Positions 28,552 through 37,544 are shown, counted from the first letter of the stretch. The stretch is 64,000 nt of DNA from Rhodothermales bacterium (GCA_041391505.1 JAWKNW010000018.1:62001-126000), one strand, 5' to 3'. The notes: a model not told the origin generated them from the letters alone. Numbers and translations: made by a program.

Positions 28552-30321
28552 TTAAAATTTGTGTTCGAAGCGGAGGGTCGACTGGATCTCCTGGAAATTC
28601 CCGCGCAGGGGCTGGCTGGTCGCAAAGCCACGCACGTTGAGGCGCAGCACGTCGCGGCCCGTCACCCGATAGGTGCCGGTGAGCGTGAGCGCGTATTGCC
28701 GGGAAGTTTCGCGGTTGGCCAGGGTGTTCTCGGCCGTTTCGACGTCGAAGGGCTGGTTGAACGTCAGGCTGGTGCTGGATACGCTGGCGTTGACGCCGGC
28801 GTTGAGCTTGCCCTTCATCAGGCCGGCGTTGACGCCGGCGTTGAGGCTGAGCGCCCGCACGTCTGTATAGGGCGCCTTGCTCGTGATGAGGCTCAGCCCG
28901 CTGTTCACGGAAAGTCCGGATGGCAGGATGACGGCGTGCGACAGCGTCGAGGTGACGTTGTCGAACTGGACGGCGCGGCGATCCACGCCGGGGTCGCGCT
29001 CGGTCTTGTCCGCCAGCTTCTGCACGGCGAGCGTGAGGGAGATGCGGTGCGTCAGCTGCTCGATCGGCAGCGTGAGCACGGGCGAGATCAGCAGGGTCTG
29101 CGAGACGAGCCGCTGCCGGAGGAACTGGCTGGCCGGGTCGTCGAATACGGGATTGTTGGCGTTGGCCATCCAGAGGTAGGCGGCGTTGACGAACAGGGCT
29201 TCGCTGACCTGGGCCTGGGTGGACAGGTTGATCTGATTCCGGTTGAGTGTCGCGTTCCGGGTGCGGCTCAGGTTGTTGCGGCGCGAGGTGACGTCGAGCG
29301 CGAGCTGGACGCGCCGGTCGAGCAGGCGGGCCTGGGGTTGGAAACGCACAACGGACTGGTCGCTGCGCGTATAGGGCCGGCCGAGGGATACGAAGCCGGG
29401 CTGGACGCGCTCGTACGAGGCCAGCACGGTGACCTGGTCGAAGATGGACGTGTCCGCGAAATCGGTGTGCGTGTACCGCGTCTCGATATGGCTGGCGACG
29501 TCGAATCGGCTCCCCACGCGCGGCGTAAAAAAGCCCAGCATCGCGGGGGTGTCGCCTTCATCGGTTCGGGCGGCGCGGGTGTCCTGCGAAAATGCGGAAG
29601 CCGTGAGCTCGCCGCTCACGGCAAGTCGCCGTTCGAGAAGATACACGCTGAATTCCGGCGTGAAGCTGACGTTTTCGACGGGCGCGGCCCGGATGCCGGC
29701 GCCGCCCGTGTCGGGGGCGTCGCGCGCGATGAGGCTGATCAGGTGCAGGTGAGTCCGGTTCTCCTGTCCCACGCCCACGCGCGCGGAGAACAGGGTACGG
29801 TCGTAGGCCGGCCTTCGGATGGCCGCCCCGATCCCCGTGTCGATGGCGCGGCGGGAGCGGCCGGCGAGGAGCGAGACGACGAAGCGCTCGGGCCGGTAGT
29901 CGAGGTACGCGCCGCGCACCGTGGCGCCGTTCAAGCTATAGCGGGAGAACGTCGGGTTGATGTCGCCGAGCGTGGCCTTGAACTGCGCGCTGCCGGCGGA
30001 GAGGGCGAACCGGTTGAGCGACTGGCGGAGGCGGTCGTCTTCCGTGGACAGGTAGAAGTCGAGGCCGTAGTTGACATTCGCCGTCGCCGCGGTGGCGGCG
30101 CCGAAGAACGCGCCGCTGTTGGAGGGCCGGCGGGCCGGGATGCCGCTGACGCTGTAGGCCTCGGTGCTCACGCCGATCGACCCCCCCAGCGCGAGCGGGC
30201 CGAGGCTGGTCGCCGGCGGTCGCGTCTGGGCATCCGCCGTTCCCCTCCCGCAAGCCACGAGCAGGAGCAGTGCGAAGGTCAATATCTTGGGTACGATATC
30301 GTAGGACCGGTCGGGACGCAA
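28552..30321 (-). CDS. Outer-membrane beta-barrel protein
   Basis: The 589-residue product opens with a hydrophobic export signal (ILTFALLLLVACGRGTADAQ) and then shows alternating amphipathic strands throughout, ending LRFEHKF with the terminal aromatic residue usual for proteins inserted by the BAM machine. It is therefore an outer-membrane barrel. The start at 30321 is a TTG; another TTG at 30282 would give a cleaner signal peptide, so the exact start is uncertain. The Cys in LLLVACGRG makes a lipoprotein signal possible but less likely than cleavage after ADAQ. As first gene of the leftward four-gene block it may anchor or export the giant proteins downstream. Confidence 0.8.
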   Translation of the reverse strand: MRPDRSYDIVPKILTFALLLLVACGRGTADAQTRPPATSLGPLALGGSIGVSTEAYSVSGIPARRPSNSGAFFGAATAATANVNYGLDFYLSTEDDRLRQSLNRFALSAGSAQFKATLGDINPTFSRYSLNGATVRGAYLDYRPERFVVSLLAGRSRRAIDTGIGAAIRRPAYDRTLFSARVGVGQENRTHLHLISLIARDAPDTGGAGIRAAPVENVSFTPEFSVYLLERRLAVSGELTASAFSQDTRAARTDEGDTPAMLGFFTPRVGSRFDVASHIETRYTHTDFADTSIFDQVTVLASYERVQPGFVSLGRPYTRSDQSVVRFQPQARLLDRRVQLALDVTSRRNNLSRTRNATLNRNQINLSTQAQVSEALFVNAAYLWMANANNPVFDDPASQFLRQRLVSQTLLISPVLTLPIEQLTHRISLTLAVQKLADKTERDPGVDRRAVQFDNVTSTLSHAVILPSGLSVNSGLSLITSKAPYTDVRALSLNAGVNAGLMKGKLNAGVNASVSSTSLTFNQPFDVETAENTLANRETSRQYALTLTGTYRVTGRDVLRLNVRGFATSQPLRGNFQEIQSTLRFEHKF

Positions 30322-30893
30322 CGTGCTGATAAGACGTTAGGGTGTGGCTGCGCGGAAGTCCGCGGGACAGTAAGAAGCTGCGGGTCCTGGACGGAAAAGC
30401 AAGAGTGGGTCGCTGAATGAACCCGGGGCTGCCTGCAAGCCAGCGCCGATCGACCGGATCGGGACGTGGAGATTGCCTGTCGGGAAACCCGGCCTGACGG
30501 GACCTGGAGGCGAATGTGCGTCGAAGCGGGAGCCGCGGGATGCTTTCCTGCCGAGGACACAACGATAAGCGCATCCCGAGCAGACTCATTCAGTCTTATG
30601 CGCATGGTATCCTGCGCCTTTGGCGCAAAGGGAAACGGCCGATCGCCTCGGCGCCATCCCCTCATTCCCTGCCTTCCGATGACGCGTAATCAGGATGTCG
30701 ACGCAAACGATGCGGAGCGACTTCGACGTGCAGCTGGCGGCGCGGTTCGCGGCGTACGATGGTGCTGCGAGGCGAGCCAGACAGGATGGGCGTGGGTGAG
30801 GCGCGTTGGTGACGGCGTTTCTTCTGCGGTCAACGACGCGTGTTCGGGCGGGTTCCAGCCGGATGAGATTTCGGCCGAACCTCGAGCGGTCTC
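30322..30893. other. Long gene-poor leader region
   Basis: About 570 bases with no gene I can support. The open frame at 30466-30909 on the plus strand has shadow-like composition. Small hairpins occur (AGACTCATTCAGTCT at about 30584, TGCGCCTTTGGCGCA at about 30613), but no riboswitch consensus was recognised. It must hold the promoter of the four-gene surface block, and any leader. Confidence 0.4.
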
Positions 30894-31400
30894 CTACTGC
30901 AGGGCGTGATTGGCGGCCTGCTGGTAGAAATCCATCGCCTCGGCGTACTGATCGAACGCGCGGCAGGCTTCGGCGGCCATGAAGTAAACCTGGGAAGGGT
31001 CGGCGTTGTAGCGCGCCGGCGGCTTGCCGTTGTACAGGCCCTGAAGCAGCTCGGCGGCGTAGACGAACGATTCGGCGGCGGTCCGCTGCTCGCCCTGCTC
31101 CCAGAGGGCGCGGCCGGCGAGATGATGGATCAGCGGTTCGTGCTCCGCGATCTTGAGCGCCGCCTCGGCATGGTCGAGCGCATCGGCGTAGCGCTCCTGC
31201 AGGATGGAGATCTGGATGGCTTCGACGCGATAGGCCAGTTCCTCCTCGCGCGAGAGTTCGTCGTAGTCGAAAGGACCAAACAGCTGCGCCGTGTCGGCGC
31301 CATGGACCCGATCGGTCAGCCGGCGAAGGTCGGACGTGCGCGTCGATGGGGTGTTGAGAATGTGCTGCATGGGTGTGTCCTGGTTGTAACGCTGGATCAT
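30894..31400 (-). CDS. Small TPR-like protein
   Basis: This 168-residue all-helical protein contains tetratricopeptide-like pairs: ISILQERYADALDHAEAALKIAEHEPLIHHLAGRAL-type spacing in the middle and AAEACRAFDQYAEAMDFYQQAA at the end. TPR units serve in protein-protein contact; no partner can be named. There is no signal peptide. Two ATG starts, 31400 and 31370, each have a fair Shine-Dalgarno (GGAG and AGGA); the longer form is given. It is followed on the same strand, after 570 gene-free bases, by the surface block, and is divergent from the TM2 gene. Confidence 0.65.
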   Translation of the reverse strand: MIQRYNQDTPMQHILNTPSTRTSDLRRLTDRVHGADTAQLFGPFDYDELSREEELAYRVEAIQISILQERYADALDHAEAALKIAEHEPLIHHLAGRALWEQGEQRTAAESFVYAAELLQGLYNGKPPARYNADPSQVYFMAAEACRAFDQYAEAMDFYQQAANHALQ

Positions 31401-31683
31401 TCGATCTCCGGAATGGCTGGTCGCATCTAATCGGCGATTACGGGGACTAATTAAGAGAAAGCGGCGCCTTCAAATGTCACAATTGTGTGCAGATTGGATG
31501 GCAATGATCTGGTAAATTCCCCTCGTGCCGGCTGCGCTTCCAGATGGGGGCCTGTAGGCGGTTTTCCCGATGTCGCCACGGCGCCTTTCCATCGCGCCGG
31601 CGCGACTTTTATCCCCGGCGGGGGGTCGCCTCCTTGCCCCGATCCGTCGTATGTTTGGCGCACCTCCCACGTCGTTGGAAAAC

Positions 31684-32754
31684 ATGGCTTCACCACGTAT
31701 CGCCTCCGTCGCCCGACGTGCGACGGAGGCCGTCCGCTCGCTGCCGGACCGCGCCCTTCAGGAAACGCCGCTGCCCTATACAGCGCTGCATGCCCACGAC
31801 CAGGCCCAGCTGATCCGGGAGATGCATCGGTATCGCCGCGCCAATCCGGTGGTGGCCCGGGTGTTGTGGTCGGTAGGGGGCCTCTTCGGCGCGCACCGGT
31901 ATTATCTGGAGCAGTTCGGGTTCGGCGCCCTCATGACGCTATCCGCCGGGGGCGTGCTCGTCTGGTGGATCGTGGACGGCTTCAAGCTTCGCGCCCTGGT
32001 CGATGCCTATAACACCGAGCAGGCTGCCCGCGAACGCGAAGACCGCCCGCCCATCGGGATGGATTTTGTGCCCCGCGTGGGGCCCGAGGTGCTGCTGGAC
32101 ATGCCGCCGTGGTACACGGCGCGCACGGAGGCGCGGCGGCGCCCCGAGAGCCGGCTCCGCCGATGGGGATCCATCGGGCTGGACGTCGTCGCCCTGATGC
32201 TCTTCGGCTACATGCTCGGGGGCGCGACGGCCGAGGTGGGGCAGCGCATGCCGGCCGTGGCGGCGATCGCCATGATCTTCACCATCCATTTCGCCCACCG
32301 GCTCATCCCGTACCGCGAGTGGCCTATCGCACGCGGGCTGCTGCACTGGGATTACAAGCTCCGGCTCTTCTATCACTTCAATGCCCCGGGGCGCCGGCTC
32401 GTGCTCTACTTCCGGCCGATCCTCGCCCTGTTTTATGCCCCGTTCCGCCCAAAAGAGCGCGCCGAGGCGCGTCTGTATCTCGAAATCGGCGGGGTGTTTG
32501 TCATGGCGTCGGCCCTCATCGGACTCTTCCGGGGCGAGGTCTTTCATCAGATCGTGAACCTCGATATCGGGTCCTTCCTCGAAAACTGGCTGAAAAGCGT
32601 CGTCATCGGGTTTGTCCTCATCTGCGGCTTTACCGCGCCGATCGGCGCCATCCTCATGAAACACACCCTCCTGCGCCGGCCGAACGTCGTGCGGTGGCTC
32701 ATGTCCGCCGCCGTCCTCGTATTTCTGGCGCAGGGCTTTCTGAAGGGGTGGTGA
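31684..32754 (+). CDS. TM2-domain membrane protein
   Basis: The TM2 domain is visible near residues 55-100: GGLFGAHRYYLEQFGFGALM then GGVLVWWIVDGFKL, with the DxF-type loop that defines the family. Several more hydrophobic segments follow (LDVVALMLFGYMLGG, VAAIAMIFTIHFAH, and three near the C-terminus), so it is a polytopic inner-membrane protein larger than the usual TM2 protein. Function is unknown in bacteria. The start is taken at ATG 31684 because the upstream frame from 31570 is Arg/Pro-rich and lacks domain content; ATG 31651 is an alternative. The next gene follows after 40 bases on the same strand. Confidence 0.7.
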   Translation: MASPRIASVARRATEAVRSLPDRALQETPLPYTALHAHDQAQLIREMHRYRRANPVVARVLWSVGGLFGAHRYYLEQFGFGALMTLSAGGVLVWWIVDGFKLRALVDAYNTEQAAREREDRPPIGMDFVPRVGPEVLLDMPPWYTARTEARRRPESRLRRWGSIGLDVVALMLFGYMLGGATAEVGQRMPAVAAIAMIFTIHFAHRLIPYREWPIARGLLHWDYKLRLFYHFNAPGRRLVLYFRPILALFYAPFRPKERAEARLYLEIGGVFVMASALIGLFRGEVFHQIVNLDIGSFLENWLKSVVIGFVLICGFTAPIGAILMKHTLLRRPNVVRWLMSAAVLVFLAQGFLKGW

Positions 32755-32794
32755 GCCCCCCGGCCATCCATTTTCCAGACAGCATCACAAATCG

Positions 32795-33148
32795 ATGACG
32801 TTCGAATCGTTTCGTACCTACTGCCTCGCCAAAAAAGGCGTCACCGAAGAGACCCCTTTCGGTCCGGATGCGCTTGTTTATAAAGTGGCCGGCAAGATGT
32901 TCGCGCTCACCGGGTTCGATGCGCGACCCATCCGCGTCAACCTGAAGTGCGACCCGGAGCGGGCGATCGAGCTGCGCGAACGTTACGAATCCGTCCTGCC
33001 GGGTTACCACATGAACAAGACGCACTGGAATACGGTTGTATGCGACGGCGGCATCCCGGACGACGAAGTGCGGGAATTGATCGATCATTCCTACGAACTC
33101 GTCGTGGCGAGCCTGAAGAAGGCGGACCGCGACGCGTTGCGGGATTGA
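32795..33148 (+). CDS. MmcQ/YjbR family protein
   Basis: The 117-residue protein matches the MmcQ/YjbR (CyaY-fold) family: it starts MTFESFRTYCLAKKGV, has the conserved PFG and KVAGKMFAL segments, then VNLKCDPERA and PGYHMNKTHWNTV. Members are small cytoplasmic proteins sometimes annotated as DNA-binding, with little direct evidence. It is full length. It lies in a probable short operon with the TM2 gene upstream (40 bases) and the pseudouridine synthase downstream (48 bases). Confidence 0.85.
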   Translation: MTFESFRTYCLAKKGVTEETPFGPDALVYKVAGKMFALTGFDARPIRVNLKCDPERAIELRERYESVLPGYHMNKTHWNTVVCDGGIPDDEVRELIDHSYELVVASLKKADRDALRD

Positions 33149-33196
33149 CGATCGCCGGGTCTGGCCCGCCTTCCCCACGCGACCTACCTCATCTCC

Positions 33197-33889
33197 ATGC
33201 TCGACCCTGCCTCGATCCTGTATGTCGATAACCATGTGCTGGTGGTCGAGAAACCCGCCGGCGTGCTGTCGCAGGGCGATGCCACCGGTGATCTCGATCT
33301 GCTGACCATGGCGAAAGCCTATGTCAAGGTACGCTTCGAGAAACCCGGCGAGGTTTTTCTCGGGCTCGTGCACCGGCTGGATCGCCCCGTATCCGGGGTG
33401 ATGGTGTTCGCCCGCACGTCCAAGGCCGCCTCGCGCCTGGCCGCGCAGTTCAAGACGCGCGCCATTGGGAAGCGGTATGTGGCGCTCGTGGAGGGGCGCT
33501 GCGCCGGCGAGGGGACGCAGGTCGATTACCTCTGGAAAGATCACCTCCGGGTGCGCTCCGTGGGGCCGAACCATCCGAAAGGCATGCAGTCGGAGCTGAG
33601 CTGGAAAGCCGTGCGGCAACGGGACGGCATGACGGTGCTGGACGTGCAGCCGAAAAGCGGGCGCCCACATCAGATCCGGGTGCAGCTTGCGGAGATGGGC
33701 CACCCGATCGTGGGAGACTTCAAATACGGCGCCCGGCAGCCGTTCGACGGCCGCAATCTGGCCCTGCACAGCTACCAGCTGGCGTTCGATCACCCCACCC
33801 GCGAGGAACGCTGCGTCTTCGCGGCGCCGCCGCCCGCGACGTGGCCGGCCTGGGCGCGCGAGCGCATCGTCGACGACCTGCTGGCCTGA
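33197..33889 (+). CDS. RluA-family RNA pseudouridine synthase
   Basis: The enzyme isomerises uridine to pseudouridine in rRNA or tRNA. The family motif with the catalytic Asp is clear: LVHRLDRPVSGVMVFARTSKAA near residues 55-75, preceded by VDNHVLVVEKPAGVLSQGD and followed by PKSGRPHQIRVQLAEMGHPIVGD. At 230 residues it lacks an N-terminal S4 domain, as in the short RluA/TruC-like members. The target base cannot be told. Convergent with the small gene at 33911, with 21 bases between them. Confidence 0.9.
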   Translation: MLDPASILYVDNHVLVVEKPAGVLSQGDATGDLDLLTMAKAYVKVRFEKPGEVFLGLVHRLDRPVSGVMVFARTSKAASRLAAQFKTRAIGKRYVALVEGRCAGEGTQVDYLWKDHLRVRSVGPNHPKGMQSELSWKAVRQRDGMTVLDVQPKSGRPHQIRVQLAEMGHPIVGDFKYGARQPFDGRNLALHSYQLAFDHPTREERCVFAAPPPATWPAWARERIVDDLLA

Positions 33890-33910
33890 AGCACGTCACG
33901 CGGCATGCCC

Positions 33911-34210
33911 TCAGCCCGGCCGCGTCGACCGGACGAGCGCCACGTCGTTCGCCGTCTCGTGCGACGAAGGGAGTACGCACACGAAATGGTCGCGAAGCGG
34001 ATCGACGACGATGGGGAGGTACTGGTAGCTCTCGAACGTGCCGGCGGTCCGCTGAAACCGCGTGGCGATGGCTCTTCGCAGGGTGGCGTAGGCGGCCGTG
34101 CCCATCAGAATATACCGGGGCTCGGAGCCCGCTTCCTGCAGCTGGCGGATTCCGTCATGAATGAAGTCCAGGATCTCCGTCTCGCTCGGCGCATATTCAA
34201 GAACAGTCAT
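33911..34210 (-). CDS. Small protein resembling an isolated HK97 A-domain
   Basis: About 99 residues from the ATG at 34210; an upstream in-frame TTG at 34237 is less likely. The layout is a leading helix (ETEILDFIHDGIRQLQEAG), then PRYILMGTAAYATLRRAIA, then YQYLPIVVDPLRDHFVCVLP. The order helix - 'ILMG..AY..L' - 'lPIVVDP' recalls the A-domain of HK97-type capsid proteins as found alone in the very small family 4 encapsulins. This is pattern recognition only and I rate it as suggestive. No cargo enzyme lies next to it on the same strand. Otherwise it is a hypothetical cytoplasmic protein. Confidence 0.55.
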   Translation of the reverse strand: MTVLEYAPSETEILDFIHDGIRQLQEAGSEPRYILMGTAAYATLRRAIATRFQRTAGTFESYQYLPIVVDPLRDHFVCVLPSSHETANDVALVRSTRPG

Positions 34211-34273
34211 GGTCGTGGGAGGTCTGGGACGGTTCAAAACATAAGGCTTTATTTATGAGAAATTAGCCTTATT

Positions 34274-34560
34274 GAGCCGGCGTGTTAAGTAGATTGGTGC
34301 GTGATCAGCATGCTGTGAGAGCGCATCGGATGCGGGATATACAGGATGCGGGATGCAAGATGCGGGATACAGGATGCGGGATACAGGATACAAGATGCGG
34401 GATACAGGATACAAGATGCGGGATCACCGATTACCAGCAGCTTTTTCGGTAAACATCCTGCATCCTGCATCCTGCATCTTGTATCCCTTATCCCTTATCC
34501 CCCCGGCCCTGCGTCGCCTTGCAAACGTCCTTAACATCGCTAGATTAGAGAAAACTTCAA
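34274..34560. repeat. Foldback element with heptamer arrays
   Basis: About 34327-34425 is an array of 7-base units (GGATGCG, GGATACA, AGATGCG variants). After a spacer (ACCGATTACCAGCAG) comes the opposite-strand array CATCCTG/CATCTTG/TATCCCT at about 34454-34502. A shared 23-base core beginning TTTTTCGGTAAACATCC and the trailing AACGT..TTAAC region match the element at 4274-4414. Open frames running through it are by-products of the repeat. No gene is seen in 34211-34641. Confidence 0.7.
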
Positions 34561-34641
34561 TGTCGATCCGGAACTGACATTGTTTGAATTCGACTAAAAG
34601 ATACGTAGCGAAACACCACCCCGGAAATCGAATCGTTCCCG

Positions 34642-35943
34642 ATGACTCCGCGTCAGTTTCTCACTTATTACCAGTACGATGACCGGCTGATAAGCGGAGC
34701 ATTCTACGCGTCCGATCCGTTGGCGCTGGAGCATGGGGATAAGGTGGGTGTGGTGCTGTTCAATCTCGGGGGTCCCTACAAACGGGCGGATGTCGCGCCG
34801 TTTTTGTACAACCTCTTCATGGACCCCGCCATTATCGATATCCCGCTCAAGGGGTCGTGGCGTCACTGGCTGGCCACGTTTATCGCCAAAACGCGCGGGC
34901 GCAAGCTGAGGCAGGATTACGAGGCCATCGGTGGCGGGTCGCCGATCAACCGGCTCACCCAGGAGCAGGCGACGGAACTGGAATCGCATCTCAACGAGGT
35001 ATATGGCCGTAGCGCCGGCGTGTCGTTCCGTACCTACGTCGCGATGCGGTACTGGCATCCGACCAGCGAGGAGGCGGTACGCCGGATGCAGCAGGACGGC
35101 ATCACGAAGGTGCTCCTCCTGCCGATGTACCCGCAATACTCCAAGACGTCCGCCGGCTCGTCGTTCCTTTACTGGTGGACGCTCGAGCAGGCCAACGAAA
35201 TCCCGTACTGGCCCACGTCGTACGTATACGAATACGCGGCCAACCCCAAATACATCCAGGCCATCAGCGAACGCATCGACGAAGGCTTGCAGCGCTTCCC
35301 GCGCGAGATTCGCGGCGACGTCGAACTCGTTTTCAGCGCGCACGGCACACCCATCCGGGAAATGCGCGACCGGCACGATCCCTACTGCTGCCATATCCAC
35401 CGTTCGGTGGAGCAGGTGATGGCGCTGCGCGGGTACGACCGGCCGCACCATGTCGGCTTCCAGAGCAAGGTCGGTCCGGCGGAATGGCTGTCCCCGAGCC
35501 TCCCCGGCAAGCTGAAGGAACTCGCCCAGGCCGGCCGCAAGGCGGTGCTCGTCAATCCGATGGGGTTCGTGTGCGACCATGTAGGGACCCAGTTCGAACT
35601 GGACATGGAAGTGCGGGAGCAGGCCGAGGGGTATGGCATCACCCATTACGAGGTCACGCGCGGCCTCAACAACCACCCGCTTTTCATCGAGGCGCTGGGC
35701 GAGGTCGTGGTCTCGCAGATCCGCATGCCGGCCGGCGAGGGCGCGATGGGTTCCGGCGACGGCGCGCCGGCCACCCGGGAGGGGTATCCGCTGCGTCCGC
35801 TCAATGAACTGCCTCGTTTCGACGCCTCGGAAGCGTGCCGGCGCTGCCAGCAGTGCGATGCGAGCGTCGAGGCCAAAAAATGGACGGCGCCGGTGCCCCG
35901 TCCCGTGCTTCCCGTCGTCGATCCGAGCAAGACGCAGGATTGA
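34642..35943 (+). CDS. hemH: Ferrochelatase
   Basis: HemH inserts Fe2+ into a porphyrin in the last stage of haem synthesis. Seen: VVLFNLGGP near the N-terminus, LLLPMYPQYSKTSAGSS, the metal-site SAHGTP with His234, and the NPMGFVCDHVG..FELD region. At 433 residues it is longer than usual because of a C-terminal extension of about 70 residues carrying Cys399-x2-Cys402-x2-Cys405, which could bind an iron-sulfur cluster as in some ferrochelatases. Oddly, the Glu of the normal DHxE motif is Gly315, while the following ELD Glu is kept. Whether the substrate is protoporphyrin or coproporphyrin is not decided. It precedes hemL on the same strand by 92 bases. Confidence 0.93.
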   Translation: MTPRQFLTYYQYDDRLISGAFYASDPLALEHGDKVGVVLFNLGGPYKRADVAPFLYNLFMDPAIIDIPLKGSWRHWLATFIAKTRGRKLRQDYEAIGGGSPINRLTQEQATELESHLNEVYGRSAGVSFRTYVAMRYWHPTSEEAVRRMQQDGITKVLLLPMYPQYSKTSAGSSFLYWWTLEQANEIPYWPTSYVYEYAANPKYIQAISERIDEGLQRFPREIRGDVELVFSAHGTPIREMRDRHDPYCCHIHRSVEQVMALRGYDRPHHVGFQSKVGPAEWLSPSLPGKLKELAQAGRKAVLVNPMGFVCDHVGTQFELDMEVREQAEGYGITHYEVTRGLNNHPLFIEALGEVVVSQIRMPAGEGAMGSGDGAPATREGYPLRPLNELPRFDASEACRRCQQCDASVEAKKWTAPVPRPVLPVVDPSKTQD

Positions 35944-36035
35944 ATCCCGACGCACGGGTGAGGCGTTCTTTTTCGCCTGTTTGTCCGTATGCTCCCCCGT
36001 CGCGTCATCCCATCCGCCTCTCCTGTACCCCTGTT

Positions 36036-37337
36036 ATGTCGAATCCGATCGTGAGACCCCGCAGCGAGGCCGCGTTCGCTGAAGCCCAGCGTGTCATCCC
36101 CGGCGGGGTCAACTCGCCCGTTCGCGCCTTCAAGAGCGTCGGCGGCACGCCCATCTTTTTCGACCGCGCCGAGGGCGCCTACCTGCACGATATCGACGGC
36201 AACAGCTACCTCGATTATGTGGCGTCGTGGGGCCCCATGCTGTTCGGCCACGCCGATCCGCGGGTCGTGGCGGCGGTGGCGGAGGCGGCAGGGCGGTCCA
36301 CCTCCTTCGGCGCGCCGACGCGGATCGAGATCGAACTCGCCGCGCTCGTGCGCGACCTCGTGCCTTCGATCGAGAAGGTGCGTTTTGTGAACTCGGGCAC
36401 CGAGGCCACAATGAGCGCCGTCCGTCTCGCGCGGGGCTTCACGGGCCGGCAGAAGATCGTCAAGTTCGAGGGGCACTACCACGGCCACGCGGATTTTTTC
36501 CTGATCGCCGCCGGCAGCGGCGCGATGACGTTCGGACAGCCCAACTCGCCGGGCGTGACGCCGGGTACGGCGCAGGACACCCTCCTGGCCCGGTTTAACG
36601 ACCTCCCGCAGGTGCAGCGCATCGTCGAGGCCAACGCCGGCGAGATCGCGTGCATCATCCTGGAGCCGATCGCGGGCAACATGGGGTGCGTCCCGCCGGC
36701 GCCGGGTTTTCTTGAGGGGCTGCGCACCCTGTGCGACGCGCACGGCATCGTGCTCCTGTTCGACGAGGTGATGACCGGCTTCCGCGTCGCGCCCGGCGGC
36801 GCCCAGGAACGGTATGGCGTCCTGCCGGACCTGACCACCCTCGGGAAGATCGTCGGAGGCGGGCTCCCCGTAGGCGCCTATGGCGGCCGGAAGGAGTTGA
36901 TGGATTTCGTCTCGCCGGCCGGCCCGGTATATCAGGCCGGCACGCTCTCCGGCAACCCGCTCGCCATGCATGCCGGCTACGCCACACTGCGCCAGATCGC
37001 GGACGACCCGGCCGTGTACGACCGGCTCGAACGATACGGCGCCGCCCTCGCCGAGGGGACGCAGCAGAACCTGCGAGCGGCCGGCATCCCCTTCTACCAG
37101 ACCCGCGTGGGGTCGATGGGGTGTCTGTTCTTCACCGATCGGCAGGTCGTCGACTACGACACCGCCCGTACCTGCGACACGGCCCGCTACGGCCGCTATT
37201 TCCACGCGATGCTCGATCAGGGCATCTACCTGGCCCCGTCCCAGTTCGAGGCGTTTTTCTTCTCGACGCACCACGGGGACAAGGAGTTGAACGCGACCCT
37301 CAGGGCGCAGCGCGCGGCGCTGGAGCAGGCGGGGTGA
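36036..37337 (+). CDS. hemL: Glutamate-1-semialdehyde 2,1-aminomutase
   Basis: HemL makes 5-aminolevulinate from glutamate-1-semialdehyde using PLP, in the C5 route of tetrapyrrole synthesis. The start at ATG 36036 gives the family's typical N-terminus (RSEAAFAEAQRVIPGGVNSPVRAF); the longer open frame from 35835 runs out of frame through the end of hemH. Conserved segments: NSGTEATMSAVRLARG, FEGHYHGHAD, LLFDEVMTGFR and the PLP lysine in TTLGKIVGGGLP (Lys271). Length 433 is normal. Probably co-transcribed with hemH. Its presence implies the C5 pathway, although hemA is not in this window. Confidence 0.96.
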   Translation: MSNPIVRPRSEAAFAEAQRVIPGGVNSPVRAFKSVGGTPIFFDRAEGAYLHDIDGNSYLDYVASWGPMLFGHADPRVVAAVAEAAGRSTSFGAPTRIEIELAALVRDLVPSIEKVRFVNSGTEATMSAVRLARGFTGRQKIVKFEGHYHGHADFFLIAAGSGAMTFGQPNSPGVTPGTAQDTLLARFNDLPQVQRIVEANAGEIACIILEPIAGNMGCVPPAPGFLEGLRTLCDAHGIVLLFDEVMTGFRVAPGGAQERYGVLPDLTTLGKIVGGGLPVGAYGGRKELMDFVSPAGPVYQAGTLSGNPLAMHAGYATLRQIADDPAVYDRLERYGAALAEGTQQNLRAAGIPFYQTRVGSMGCLFFTDRQVVDYDTARTCDTARYGRYFHAMLDQGIYLAPSQFEAFFFSTHHGDKELNATLRAQRAALEQAG

Positions 37338-37360
37338 GCTCGCCGGGGAGCTTGATCTTT

Positions 37361-37544
37361 CGTCGCCCTGGATCACGCATCGACCTGAAACGACAACCTC
37401 CTCCCACTCCGCACCGCGTCATCCCCGACCCCGATCGGGGTCGCGTCATCCCCGACCTCGATCGGGGATGAGGCCCGCCGCTTGACCTGTCGTCGCCCTG
37501 GATCACGCATCGACCTGAAACGACAACCTCCTCCCATTCCGCAG
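37361..37544. repeat. Direct repeat after hemL with GATCGGGG dyads
   Basis: A stretch of about 53 bases starting TCGTCGCCCTGGATCACGC occurs twice, near 37361 and near 37491, with one mismatch. Between them lie two copies of the dyad TCATCCCCGACC..GATCGGGG. No coding content is seen in 37338-37981. Confidence 0.7.

Noticed and set aside
30440..30893. Riboswitch in the leader of the surface block
   Set aside because: I looked for TPP, cobalamin and c-di-GMP consensus on both strands and found only small hairpins.
30466..30909. 147-residue plus-strand open frame in the long gap
   Set aside because: No recognisable domain, shadow-like composition and overlap with the end of the TPR gene.
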